NCBI GenBank assembly: GCA_020633125.1
Contig: JACKEH010000002.1
Coordinates: forward strand, 141,553-205,552
DNA length: 64,000 nt
Direction: 5' to 3'
Source: Sandaracinus sp.
GTDB lineage: Bacteria; Myxococcota_A; Polyangia; Polyangiales; Houyiibacteriaceae
Position numbers and translations under genes: made by a program. This document shows positions 49,802 through 58,780 of the stretch, piece by piece. Each line of letters opens with the position of its first letter. The stretch's first letter is position 1. The notes beneath the pieces are model-generated. The model ran no database searches. It was not told the DNA's origin and worked only from the letters and a program-made list of their open reading frames with translations.

Positions 49802-52800
49802 TCACTCTCCCACCGCGACCGTCACGGGTCGGAGCACGCTGCGTGCGTCGGGTCGATCCACCGGCCAGGCCGCCGTTCCCAAGGCGACCAGACGCCCCCC
49901 CACGCTCCAACGGAGGCTGAGCGGCAGCCGCACGCGCCGCGTCGGCATCAGCGTCGGCACCTGAATCCGCAGCGTGCCGCCGGCCACCGCCGCGCTGCGC
50001 CCGCTCCGACGAAGCTGCGTCAGGGCGGCCTCGTCCAGCTCGGCCCCTGCCGGCAGCTGCACCTCCACCCAGACCCCCGCGAGGGTGCGCGGCGAACGGT
50101 TGCGCACCTCGAGCACGAGGTGGGTGCGGGCGTCGGTCGGCGGCGCCAAACGCGTGCGGGCGTCGGTCTGGTCGTCATCTTGGTCTGCGAGACGCCAGTG
50201 CAGCGCGATCGGGCCGCGAGTGTCTTCCCACGGTCGCCGCATCTCCCCGTCGACCCGCAGGTGGACCGCGCCTTCACTCGGCCCCGCGACCAACCGCAAC
50301 ACGTGCGCCCCCGTCGCCAGCTCGCCGAGCGCCAGCTCGCCCCGCCCTTCGGTGAGCGCGACCTCGTGCTCCACACCATCGAGCGCAATCCGCACCGAAG
50401 GAAGGGTGGGCCGCGCCACGAGCGACGCCGCCGCCGCCGCCAGCTCGGTGGCATGCGCACCGAACGACGCCCGTCGGGGGGGCGAGGTCTGCGTCTCGAA
50501 CGCCCAACGCGAGATCGTGCGCATCAAGGGGAACGCGTCGAGCTCGCGGCGGCGGCCGAGGCGACCCAACGCCAGGAGGGCCGTCGCGCCGACGTTCTGC
50601 GAATGCGCGGTCTCCGAGTAGGACTGCAGCCAGGTCTCGTCGCCAAACGTGGCGAGGTGCCGTGAGGCCCGTCGGTCGGCTTCCCGCGACGCGCGCGCTT
50701 CGCCGATCCAGGCCAGCGCCGCCGCCGCCGCCGCGTGAAAGGCCGGTCGCGAGCTCGAGAGCGCCGCCTCGGCCTCGACCCGCTCGCGGAGGGTGTCGAT
50801 CAAACGACCGAGCGAGACTGCGACCGCCGGTCGACGGTTTCGCGCGCGATACGCAGGCGCCAGACCGAGCAGCGTCCACGCTTCGACCTCGGTGACTCCC
50901 GCGCCATCGGTCGGCGTGAGGCGCGCGATGGCGTCGGTGAGCGCGGCGTCCTCGGTGGTCCCGTCCGTCCAGAGCACGCCCACCGCCAACGCCGAGGCCC
51001 ACGCTTGATACGGAAGCTGTCCCCGCAGCCGACGAAGGGCCTCTTCGTCCGGGTCGCGGCCGGCGAGCCGATCGGCCCATGCGACCCATCCCGTGCGGGT
51101 CTGCGCCAACACGGCCCCGGCCCCCGACACGGTCAACGTCGGCGCCCGACGCCAGGTCGCGCCCTCGGGAATCTCGAACGACACCTCACCACCGACTGGG
51201 GTCAGTGAATCGACCGTGATTCCTTCGAGCCTTCCTGCCGGAAGCACCTCCATCGGACGACCCATCGCGTCACGCGCCGTGGTGCCTTCGAAGGCGGCGA
51301 CCACGACCCGACCCCGGCCGGCCCGCCGCAGCGGCACGTGTGCAATCCGCGACCGCGCTTCGCCCGCCGGCACCGTGACCTCGCCGACGTCGATCGCGTC
51401 GAACGCGATCCCGTCCTCGCCCCGCACCCCGAGCCGCAGCGTTCGTTGCGCGCCTTGGCTTCGCACCCGAACCGGCAACGCGAGCACGTCTCCTTCGGTC
51501 GCGGTCACCGGCACCGGCGCGTCCACCACGACCTCGCGGTCGACCCGAATGCGTGTGCTCCGGCTCCAGATCCAGCCGTCCTCACGCCAATGAATCGCCT
51601 CGACGAGGTAGGTCGTCGCGGCGTCGGCCAGCGGGATTCGCACCTCGGTCGGCGCGTTCGCGGCGAGTGCCTGCACGGGCACGAAGCGAAGCGTCGCGGG
51701 CAAGTCGTCACGCACGAGGCCCCGAAGCGAGCCCATCGCCCCCGCCATCGCAGAGCCCGTCCGAATGCTCGGCGCCCGTGAGCCTCGACCACGCAAGCCT
51801 CCGCTTCCCGAGCCGTAGCCGCTGCCACTGCCGCTGGCGCCGAAACCTCCGACCCCGAGCGTGCCGGTCTCCATCTCGAAGAGGGTCGAGTCCGCGAGGC
51901 CTTGGGTCGCGTCGGCAGTGGCCGCGTCGCCGATGCGGGCGGCCTCCATCGCGCGGGTGACGCGCTCGTAGGCGGCGAGCATCGCTTCGAGCGCTGCAGG
52001 TCCGGGCGCCAACAAGGCGAGCGCGCGCTGCAACTCGTCTTCGCCGCACGCCACGGCGTAGAGCGAGCCCGCCGGCACCTCGCGTGCGAAGGGATCGAAG
52101 ACGTCGTCCGCGGTGCCGAGTCGTCCGTCCGGTCCCGGGAACGCGAACGCACGCTCGCCGAGCGCGACGGCGAGGGCAGGCACCGTCGCGGGCCGCGTAC
52201 GAAGCCCGAGCACGTGATCCCAAGGATCCCGTAGATCTTCCGCGGCGAGCCGACCCGAACGCACCAGGATCGAGAGCCACCGCTCGGGTGGCTGATCTTC
52301 GAGCACGCCCTCCGAGAGCGCGGCCGCGAGCGACGCGAGCACGCGTACCAGACGGGCGCGTGCGACCCGACGTGCCGCGCGGGTGAAATCGAAGCTCGAA
52401 TCCGCGTCGAGCAGCGCCGCCAGCGTCGCCGGCTCCCCGCCCATGGTTTCGAGCTCGATACCCACCTGCTCGAGGGCGTCGTCCGCGAAGCGACGCCGCG
52501 TGCCCTCGCCTTCGACCGGCGCCGAGCCGTCCGCGATCGACGCCTCGAGCGTCTGGTACGCCTCGCCGAGCCCCCAACGCACGAGCGCGATCGCGTCCGG
52601 CCGGGGGTCGCGAAGATCGCCGAGCGCCGGCAAGAAGCTCGAGGCGTCGTGCTCCGGCTCGCGCGGGCGCCCGAAGGCGTCGAGCCGCGGGGTGATCGCG
52701 ATCGAGTCTTCGACCTGCGCGACGTGCGCGACCAACGCCGCGCGAATCAGGGTGTTGGCTTCCGGCGTGCTCGGGTCGAGCAGCGCGTGCCGAAAGACGT

Positions 52801-54583
52801 GGCCCAGGAAATACGCGGCGAACGCGCGCTCGCCGCCGTGTTGGGCGAGGTCGCGGACGTCGAGCGCCACGAAACCACCCGGGGTCGGCCCGACCTCGAC
52901 CACGGCCTCGCCCCCGACCGGGTAGACGTCGGCGCTCGGTCGAAGGGTCGGAAAGCTCGGCGCCGCCGGACGGATCAACGCGACGTCACGAAAGGGCACG
53001 CCGAGGGTGGTCGGCGCGTCGGGATCGACCGGCCGCGCTTCGACCTCGGCGACCCCGAGCGTGGTGGGAGCCTCGAAACGTGCACGATCCGCGTTCGGCG
53101 CGAGCACCGAGAACCCCGCGAGCTCGCCGTGGCCGTCACGCAGGAGCACCGCCACCGGCCACCCGCGGGCCTGCGGACGGCGGGTCACGACCACCTCCAT
53201 CCGCTCTCCGGGCGCCGCGACGGCAGGCTCCAGACGGGCGCGTAGAGCCGTGTCGACCACCGGGACACAACGCCGCGCGACGCGATCGCGGGGGCCTTCG
53301 ATGCGCACGTCGAAGAGCGCGCCCCGGCCCGAGCCACACGAGCCGTCGTGCAACGCGACCACCGAGGTCACGGGCACGGACGCTTCGACACGCGCGAGCC
53401 CGTGGCGGTCGGTGCGGATGGCGACCTCACCGCGTGGCAGGCCCGGACCTCGCACGTGAAGCGACGCGTTCACCGCCGGCTCGCCGCGCGCGTCGGTCAC
53501 GCGGAGCACCAACGCCGACGGCACCTCGGGGACCAGCGCGCCGCTCTCCGCGACGAGCTCGAGCTGCAGCGCGAGCGGCACCGCGAGCGTGACCGCGCCC
53601 GACGCGCGTGCGCTCCCGAACGCCGCGTGCTCGATCTCCGCCGCGACCCCGATGCGGCCCGTCTCGGTCGCGAGGTAGGCGGGGACCTGCGCCTCGAAGA
53701 CCGCGCGCCCTTCGCGATCGGTCGTGGCGTCTTGCGGATCGAGGCCGGTCACGGTGAGCCGCACACGCGCGCCGACCGCGGGCGCGCCGCTGGTCGCGGT
53801 CACGACGACGACGGGGCGAATGGTCGAGGCGGGGGCGACCTCCACGTCGAGGCCTTCGATCGTCGCGAAGAGGCGCTCGGAGGTGCGTCGGCCGACCGAG
53901 AGGCTCTGGTTCGCGGCGATCGGGATCGAGACGTCGAGCGTGCGCGCGAAGGCCTGCGTGTGTTGCGTGGTGTCGGTGTCGGGCGTGTCGAAGCGCGTGT
54001 AGGCCACGCCGCTCGCGTCGGTGGTGACGGTGCGCGGCTCGAGCCCCTCGAGGCCGGACGAGAGCTCGATCCGGCGGCCTCCGAGCGGACGGCCCGTCGC
54101 GCGATCGCGGAGCAACGCCCACAGGTGCACGGGCTCGCCCGGCTCGTAGAAGGCGCGGTCCGTGTGAAAGACGATCGAGTCGGCGGAGCGAAGCCCGATC
54201 GGCACCTCGATCTCGCGTTCTTGGTCGCCGTGGCGGATCACGAAGACGGCGTTTCCGGGGCCGTGCGCGTCGGTGGGGATCGGCACGTCGAGCACGAAAC
54301 GGCCGTCCGGGCCGCTGCTCGCTTGCACCCGGCGACCTTCGGAGAGCCCGGTCGTCGCGGGCACGAAGCGCGCTTCGATCTCCGCGCGTGGCAACGCCCG
54401 AAGGCGCGCCAGGCCGCGCACTTCGAAGGCTTGTCCGACCACCCGCCAAGCCCGACCGGGCGACGCTTCGGACGTGCCGTGAAGCGCGAGCTCGAGCCCG
54501 CCGGGCGGTGCGTCGGCGCGGGCGGGCAAGGCCAGCGCACACGCGAGGATCCAGAGCGCGAAGGGCGCGCGATCGCGGAGCAT
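49802..54583 (-). CDS. Alpha-2-macroglobulin-like exported protein, partner A
   Basis: 1593 residues from the ATG at 54583 (an in-frame GTG lies at 54592). Signal peptide FALWILACALALPARADA. The MG2-domain hallmark is clear: SIVFHTDRAFYEPGEPVHLW, followed by LLRDRATGRPLGGRRIELSS. Later MG/A2M-type regions include YLVEAIHWREDGWIWSRSTR, VVVDAPVPVTATEGDVLALP (A2M bait-to-core border) and a helical C-terminal part (LPYQAWASALAVGVLWTDGT). No GCGEQ thioester. A GspG-like loop is embedded near residue 780 (DLRDPWDHVLGLRTRP ... FPGPDGRLGTADDVFDPF). A Gly/Ser hinge (GSGSGYGSGSGGLRGRGSRA) precedes the core. First of two coupled genes. Confidence 0.85.
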   Translation of the reverse strand: MLRDRAPFALWILACALALPARADAPPGGLELALHGTSEASPGRAWRVVGQAFEVRGLARLRALPRAEIEARFVPATTGLSEGRRVQASSGPDGRFVLDVPIPTDAHGPGNAVFVIRHGDQEREIEVPIGLRSADSIVFHTDRAFYEPGEPVHLWALLRDRATGRPLGGRRIELSSGLEGLEPRTVTTDASGVAYTRFDTPDTDTTQHTQAFARTLDVSIPIAANQSLSVGRRTSERLFATIEGLDVEVAPASTIRPVVVVTATSGAPAVGARVRLTVTGLDPQDATTDREGRAVFEAQVPAYLATETGRIGVAAEIEHAAFGSARASGAVTLAVPLALQLELVAESGALVPEVPSALVLRVTDARGEPAVNASLHVRGPGLPRGEVAIRTDRHGLARVEASVPVTSVVALHDGSCGSGRGALFDVRIEGPRDRVARRCVPVVDTALRARLEPAVAAPGERMEVVVTRRPQARGWPVAVLLRDGHGELAGFSVLAPNADRARFEAPTTLGVAEVEARPVDPDAPTTLGVPFRDVALIRPAAPSFPTLRPSADVYPVGGEAVVEVGPTPGGFVALDVRDLAQHGGERAFAAYFLGHVFRHALLDPSTPEANTLIRAALVAHVAQVEDSIAITPRLDAFGRPREPEHDASSFLPALGDLRDPRPDAIALVRWGLGEAYQTLEASIADGSAPVEGEGTRRRFADDALEQVGIELETMGGEPATLAALLDADSSFDFTRAARRVARARLVRVLASLAAALSEGVLEDQPPERWLSILVRSGRLAAEDLRDPWDHVLGLRTRPATVPALAVALGERAFAFPGPDGRLGTADDVFDPFAREVPAGSLYAVACGEDELQRALALLAPGPAALEAMLAAYERVTRAMEAARIGDAATADATQGLADSTLFEMETGTLGVGGFGASGSGSGYGSGSGGLRGRGSRAPSIRTGSAMAGAMGSLRGLVRDDLPATLRFVPVQALAANAPTEVRIPLADAATTYLVEAIHWREDGWIWSRSTRIRVDREVVVDAPVPVTATEGDVLALPVRVRSQGAQRTLRLGVRGEDGIAFDAIDVGEVTVPAGEARSRIAHVPLRRAGRGRVVVAAFEGTTARDAMGRPMEVLPAGRLEGITVDSLTPVGGEVSFEIPEGATWRRAPTLTVSGAGAVLAQTRTGWVAWADRLAGRDPDEEALRRLRGQLPYQAWASALAVGVLWTDGTTEDAALTDAIARLTPTDGAGVTEVEAWTLLGLAPAYRARNRRPAVAVSLGRLIDTLRERVEAEAALSSSRPAFHAAAAAALAWIGEARASREADRRASRHLATFGDETWLQSYSETAHSQNVGATALLALGRLGRRRELDAFPLMRTISRWAFETQTSPPRRASFGAHATELAAAAASLVARPTLPSVRIALDGVEHEVALTEGRGELALGELATGAHVLRLVAGPSEGAVHLRVDGEMRRPWEDTRGPIALHWRLADQDDDQTDARTRLAPPTDARTHLVLEVRNRSPRTLAGVWVEVQLPAGAELDEAALTQLRRSGRSAAVAGGTLRIQVPTLMPTRRVRLPLSLRWSVGGRLVALGTAAWPVDRPDARSVLRPVTVAVGE

Positions 54584-54673
54584 GGGGCCCACGACACCAC
54601 AGGTCGGGGAAGGTTCGCGCTTTTCTTCACGCGATCGGTTCGGACGGCCGGGCCTTCCTCGCGCGTCTCGACG

Positions 54674-56344
54674 TCACCACGCGTAGGCGGCGACGTACAC
54701 GTCGGTGTCGCGCCCGGCGGCGTCTTCTCCGACCGTCGCCCACGCCGTGCCGTCGACCACGGCCCCGTCGTTGATCGCGCCCACGATCACCACGAGATCC
54801 TCGTCCACGGCCACGCCTCCCGCGAGGTCGTCGGCAGGCCCTCCGTGCGAGCGCACCCACCGGCACGCGCCGTCGTCTGCCGCGAGCGATGCGACGAAGA
54901 CGTCGCGTGCCCCTGCGCCAGCGGCAGAGCACCCCGACCACGACACGCCCCCGTGCTCACCCATCACGAAGAGCTCTCCTTCGACCGCCGCGAGCCCACG
55001 CACGCGCGACTCGAAGGTTCCAGCGCTCGTTCGAGTCCACCGCAACGCGCCGTCGCGACCCAACGCGACCACGAAGGCGTCGAGATCCGAAGCGGGAGGC
55101 AGCGAGCCGAGGACGGCGCCGTCGCGGGAGAGCTCGGTCGCCGCGCTCGCGTGCGCACCGCCGAAGTACACGTGATCGCCGTGCAGTCCGATCGCGGAGC
55201 CCTCTTCGACCCCGTTTCCGGACGCGACGACGGCCCATCGGAGCGTGCCGGTGTCGGCGTCGAGGCGGCCGACGAAGGCATCGAACCCACGTGATTCGAC
55301 GGAGGTCGTCAGCTCGAGGCGCCCCTCGAACGCACCCGCCACGAAGACCTCGCCTCCGTCGACCGCCACGGCGTTCGCCGACGCGATGCCCTCACCGTCC
55401 CACGACGTGCACCAAGCGACGCTGCCGTCGCCGCGGACTCGCGCGACGAACGCGCGGCTCGTACCGCTCGCGACGGTGACCGCGCAGCCACCCCACGACA
55501 CCGACGCTTCGAGCGCGCCCGCCACGATCGCGTCTTCTCCCGAGGTCGCGACCGCGCGCACCGTGCTGGACGCCGGCAGGCGGGTGATCGCGCTCGGGGT
55601 CAGGCTCGAGGGCGTGCCGTAGCGCGCGACGAACCCGCTGAGCGGTCCCGTCGTCACGGCGCTCCCGAAGCTCACGGTGCCTCCGACACGTCCGACCACC
55701 GTCGAGCCCGAGCTCGCCCCCGTCGAGCTCGAAACGCCGAGTCCTTCGTCCGAGGCCGCGCCACCGATCGCCATCGCGTCGACGAGCGCAGCGTCGACGA
55801 CCGCGCCATCGGCGAAGCCCAAGGTCACCGCGAACACGTCTTGCGCGTTGGCGACGAAGCTCGCTTCTCCCAGCGTGAGGGTGCCGCCGGACCAATCGCC
55901 GACGACCACGAAACCGTCCGCGGCGCGTGACACCGCGCGCGCCCGATCCCGACCGATGCCATCGTCGGCGCTCGACGAAGCGACCTGCTCCCATCGAAGC
56001 GATCCGACGGGCGCTCGGCATGCACCGCGTCGGCATTCGAGCGCCTCGGGACACGCGTCTTCGTCGATCGATCCGTCGCAGTCGTCGTCGCCGCCACCGC
56101 AGGGATCCTCCGCCGCACAAGCGTCGCGACCTCCGTCGTGGTCGACGAACGCATCGTGCGCTGCGTCCGAGGGTTCGGCGTCGCGGCTCGCGTCCAGAGG
56201 AGGGGCGTCGACCGGTGCGTCGACGAGCGCGTCGACCGGGACCGCCGCGTCACCCGAACGCAGGGCGGCGAGATCGAACCCACAGCCGAGGGCGGTCGAG
56301 AGCCAACATGCCGTGATTGCCGTTGCCGCGAACCGCACCGACAC
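54674..56344 (-). CDS. Propeller lipoprotein with one MopE-type metal-binding unit
   Basis: 556 residues from the GTG at 56344; this start puts the lipobox LSTALGCGF at residues 14-22. The frame is open to an ATG at 56458 that has a GGGAG Shine-Dalgarno, but the extra 38 residues are basic and look non-coding, so that start is less likely though possible. After an Asp/Ala tether comes one metal-binding unit (EDPCGGGDDDCDGSIDEDAC), then ~430 residues of repeated beta blades (WEQVASSSADDGIGRDRARA, GDWSGGTLTLGEASFVANAQ, GGEVFVAGAFEGRLELTTS), like SBBP/beta-propeller repeats. Surface or periplasmic binding protein by inference. Downstream partner of the TPR gene. Confidence 0.75.
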   Translation of the reverse strand: MSVRFAATAITACWLSTALGCGFDLAALRSGDAAVPVDALVDAPVDAPPLDASRDAEPSDAAHDAFVDHDGGRDACAAEDPCGGGDDDCDGSIDEDACPEALECRRGACRAPVGSLRWEQVASSSADDGIGRDRARAVSRAADGFVVVGDWSGGTLTLGEASFVANAQDVFAVTLGFADGAVVDAALVDAMAIGGAASDEGLGVSSSTGASSGSTVVGRVGGTVSFGSAVTTGPLSGFVARYGTPSSLTPSAITRLPASSTVRAVATSGEDAIVAGALEASVSWGGCAVTVASGTSRAFVARVRGDGSVAWCTSWDGEGIASANAVAVDGGEVFVAGAFEGRLELTTSVESRGFDAFVGRLDADTGTLRWAVVASGNGVEEGSAIGLHGDHVYFGGAHASAATELSRDGAVLGSLPPASDLDAFVVALGRDGALRWTRTSAGTFESRVRGLAAVEGELFVMGEHGGVSWSGCSAAGAGARDVFVASLAADDGACRWVRSHGGPADDLAGGVAVDEDLVVIVGAINDGAVVDGTAWATVGEDAAGRDTDVYVAAYAW

Positions 56345-56444
56345 GTGGGTCGGGCGTGGTTTCCCGAAGGCCGAGCGCTCCTCGCGTGCCAGGTTCTCCA
56401 AAGTCGAGCGTTCCTGGCGCGCTCGTTTCGCGCGGGCCGACCGT

Positions 56445-57242
56445 TCAGAAGCGTGCATCGAGGCGTGCTCCCACCGCGGACACCGAGACCTCGACGCGAG
56501 CTCGCCCCTCCCAGACGAACGCGACCACCGAGGTGGCGGCCAAGACCGCGCCGACCGACGCCAGCGCGCGCGTCGTGCGAACGCGTCGTTCGACGCCGTC
56601 GACGTCGTTCGTGTTGCAGCTCGGCGCGCAGCTCGCCTCGAGGGCGTCGTAGCGTGAGCGCGCGCGAAACCACACGCCGGTCGCCGCCGCGCCTGCGGCG
56701 AGGGCCGTCGCGGCCGTGAGCCAAGTCCACGTGCGGCGTCGGGGGGGCTCACTCGGAGGTGGTCCGGCGGCAGTCCGCGGGCCGTCGGCTTCGGGAGCGT
56801 CGACCGGATCGGCTTCCGGCGCATCGGCTTCGGGAGCGCCGCCCGACGTCTCGGCGCTCAAGCGCCGTAGGACCGCGAGACGTGCCTCCAAGCGAGGTCG
56901 CATCGTGGCTTCCGGGCGTGCTCGCAAGAACGCTTCGTAGGACTCGATGGCCTCGTCGTGCCGACCCGCGCGGTCTGCCGCGACGCCGACGTTGAAGAGC
57001 AGCTCCGGCCGCCCAGTGAGCCCGTGGGCGCGTCGAAAATGCGCCAGCGCTTCGTCGAATCGACCGGCCTCGAACGCCAGCTCTCCGGCGCGAAAGAGCG
57101 CGCGCCCTTCTTCGTCCGCTTCCGGCGGGGCGGAGGGCTGCAAAGCGGAGTCGTCGTCTTGCGCCCACGCCCCCGAGACGTCGAGCGCGCCCGAGGTCAG
57201 GACCAGCGTCGCGAACCACGCGAGGGCACACGGTCTCCGCAT
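56445..57242 (-). CDS. Exported TPR-domain protein with C-terminal membrane helices
   Basis: 265 residues, ATG start. A signal peptide (LAWFATLVLTSGALDVSGAW) is followed by two to three TPRs (GRALFRAGELAFEAGRFDEA, LTGRPELLFNVGVAADRAGR with HDEAIESYEAFLRARPEATM). A Pro/Glu/Asp spacer with repeated EADAPEADP phrases leads to two helices (WTWLTAATALAAGAAATGVW and TRALASVGAVLAATSVVAFV). This layout is common in myxobacterial exported TPR proteins of unknown role. It precedes the propeller lipoprotein by ~100 bp and may be co-transcribed. Confidence 0.82.
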   Translation of the reverse strand: MRRPCALAWFATLVLTSGALDVSGAWAQDDDSALQPSAPPEADEEGRALFRAGELAFEAGRFDEALAHFRRAHGLTGRPELLFNVGVAADRAGRHDEAIESYEAFLRARPEATMRPRLEARLAVLRRLSAETSGGAPEADAPEADPVDAPEADGPRTAAGPPPSEPPRRRTWTWLTAATALAAGAAATGVWFRARSRYDALEASCAPSCNTNDVDGVERRVRTTRALASVGAVLAATSVVAFVWEGRARVEVSVSAVGARLDARF

Positions 57243-57329
57243 CGGGGCGAGTATCCCGACCGCGCGCGAAGCAGGGGAATGGTCATTTTTTCAGGCTCGG
57301 TCCTTCGTACGTGAGCCACGCGCGATCGC

Positions 57330-58334
57330 TCAGCGGACGTCGCGTCCACCGAGGGGCCGCAGGCGATGCCGCAGCGCCGTGATCAAGTGCGTACGGTTTC
57401 GCGCACCGACCTTGGTCACCAAGGCCTTCACGTGGGCGCCCACGGCCGCGACCGAGATGCCGAGCGCGTACGCGACCTCCTTCGTCGAGGCGCCGTTCGC
57501 GAGGAGCTCCGCCACCTCGTGCTCGCGCTCCGTGAACCCTCGTGGATCCTTCGTGCCGAGCGGGTTTCGACGCGCGACCACGTAGCGACGACCGTCCTCT
57601 TCGTACTCGTCGACGAGCGACCATCGACCGTCGACGAGGCCACGCCAGATCTCGAGGGCGCGATCCGGATCGTCGACGCCGAGCTCGCCGCGCGCACGCT
57701 CGCGGGCTCGGATCGACCGACGCAGCTTCTGCTGCGCCGACTCGTGAAGGACGGCGGAGCCCTCGGAGCCCTCGGAGCCCTCGGAGCCGAAGCGCGCGTC
57801 GACGTCTCCGAGCACCGTTCGGAGGCGATAGGCCGCGCTCAGGTGGGCGGCGACTCGGCTCCATCGCGTGCGCGTCCGCTCGGACGTGCGCCCGAGGAAA
57901 CGTTCGCGTGGGATCGTCACGTGGAGAAATCGGCCCGGTGGTCCCGCGACTCGCACCACGAAGAGGTCTTCGCATCCGGCAGCGCGCCACATCGCACGGC
58001 CCTGCTCTTCGAGGGGCTCGTCGCCCGTCGTCTCGGCGAGGGCGTCCGCGAACGAACCGCACGAGGGGCCGAAGCGAAAGAACCGATGGACGGCCTCCGG
58101 CGAGGCGTACGTGAACATCCCGTCGAGCAGCGGCGCGGCGTCGATGTCGCACTCCAAGAAGCGTGAACGTGGTCGAACCCCCGCGTCGTCCACGTCGAAC
58201 TCGTAGGCGAAGACACCCATCGGCGCGCCGTACGCCGCCGCGATCCGGCGGCCGAGCGTGACGAGCCAGGTCTCGTCGGGAGCGTGGAGATCGTAGGCCC
58301 CCTCGACGAGTGTGATGAGCGCGCGATCCACCAT
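57330..58334 (-). CDS. LuxR-type transcriptional regulator
   Basis: 334 residues from the ATG at 58334 (the frame is open upstream but with shadow composition). The last ~65 residues are a LuxR/FixJ-type helix-turn-helix: RGFTEREHEVAELLANGAST with KEVAYALGISVAAVGAHVKA and LVTKVGARNRTHLI. The N-terminal ~250 residues are not a standard receiver or AHL-binding domain; they resemble sensory domains of stand-alone LuxR proteins in Polyangia. A GAGCCCTCG 9-bp tandem run (near 57760) encodes a GSEGSEGSEGS stretch. A smaller LuxR-type protein is encoded 8 bp upstream, likely on the same transcript. Confidence 0.85.
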   Translation of the reverse strand: MVDRALITLVEGAYDLHAPDETWLVTLGRRIAAAYGAPMGVFAYEFDVDDAGVRPRSRFLECDIDAAPLLDGMFTYASPEAVHRFFRFGPSCGSFADALAETTGDEPLEEQGRAMWRAAGCEDLFVVRVAGPPGRFLHVTIPRERFLGRTSERTRTRWSRVAAHLSAAYRLRTVLGDVDARFGSEGSEGSEGSAVLHESAQQKLRRSIRARERARGELGVDDPDRALEIWRGLVDGRWSLVDEYEEDGRRYVVARRNPLGTKDPRGFTEREHEVAELLANGASTKEVAYALGISVAAVGAHVKALVTKVGARNRTHLITALRHRLRPLGGRDVR

Positions 58335-58342
58335 CGGGGCGG

Positions 58343-58753
58343 TCAAACGTCGACGGAGGCCAGCCTCGCCGCCAGCTCCGCGCGCCCTTTGACGCCGAGC
58401 TTGCGAAACGCGCTGGCGAGCTGGTTGGCGATCGTACGAATCGAGGTCCCTCGCGCGAGCGAAAGCTCTCGGTTGGAGCGTCCCTCGAGCGCCCCGACGA
58501 CGACGTCGCGCTCGGCTGCGCTCAGCCGGGCGAGCGCTCCACGCGAGATCGGAACGCTCAACACGACGAGCGTGTCTTCCCCGACGACCAGCTCCTCCAC
58601 ACGCACCGCGACAAGGTACCAGTGCACCGGAGGGTGTGAAAGACGAGCGAGTCGACGCGGGTCTCTCGAGAGGCCGCGGCGTCGTGCGGCGTCGTTGCGA
58701 GACGGAGTCGTCGTGAGTCGCCACGGTGACCACGAGATCGCCACGTCACACAC
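58343..58753 (-). CDS. Small LuxR-type HTH regulator
   Basis: 136 residues from the GTG at 58753. The C-terminal half is a LuxR-type HTH: GALARLSAAERDVVVGALEG with RSNRELSLARGTSIRTIANQ and LASAFRKLGVKGRAELAARL. The N-terminal ~75 residues are short and basic, with VHWYLVAVRVEELVVGEDTL, a strand pair common in small proteins of this kind. Its stop is 8 bp before the start of the next regulator; transcription runs through both. An internal start near the strand pair is possible. Probably a DNA-binding partner or modulator of the 57330 regulator. Confidence 0.78.
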   Translation of the reverse strand: MCDVAISWSPWRLTTTPSRNDAARRRGLSRDPRRLARLSHPPVHWYLVAVRVEELVVGEDTLVVLSVPISRGALARLSAAERDVVVGALEGRSNRELSLARGTSIRTIANQLASAFRKLGVKGRAELAARLASVDV

Positions 58754-58780
58754 GCACGAAGCCGACCCTCGATCCGCGCG

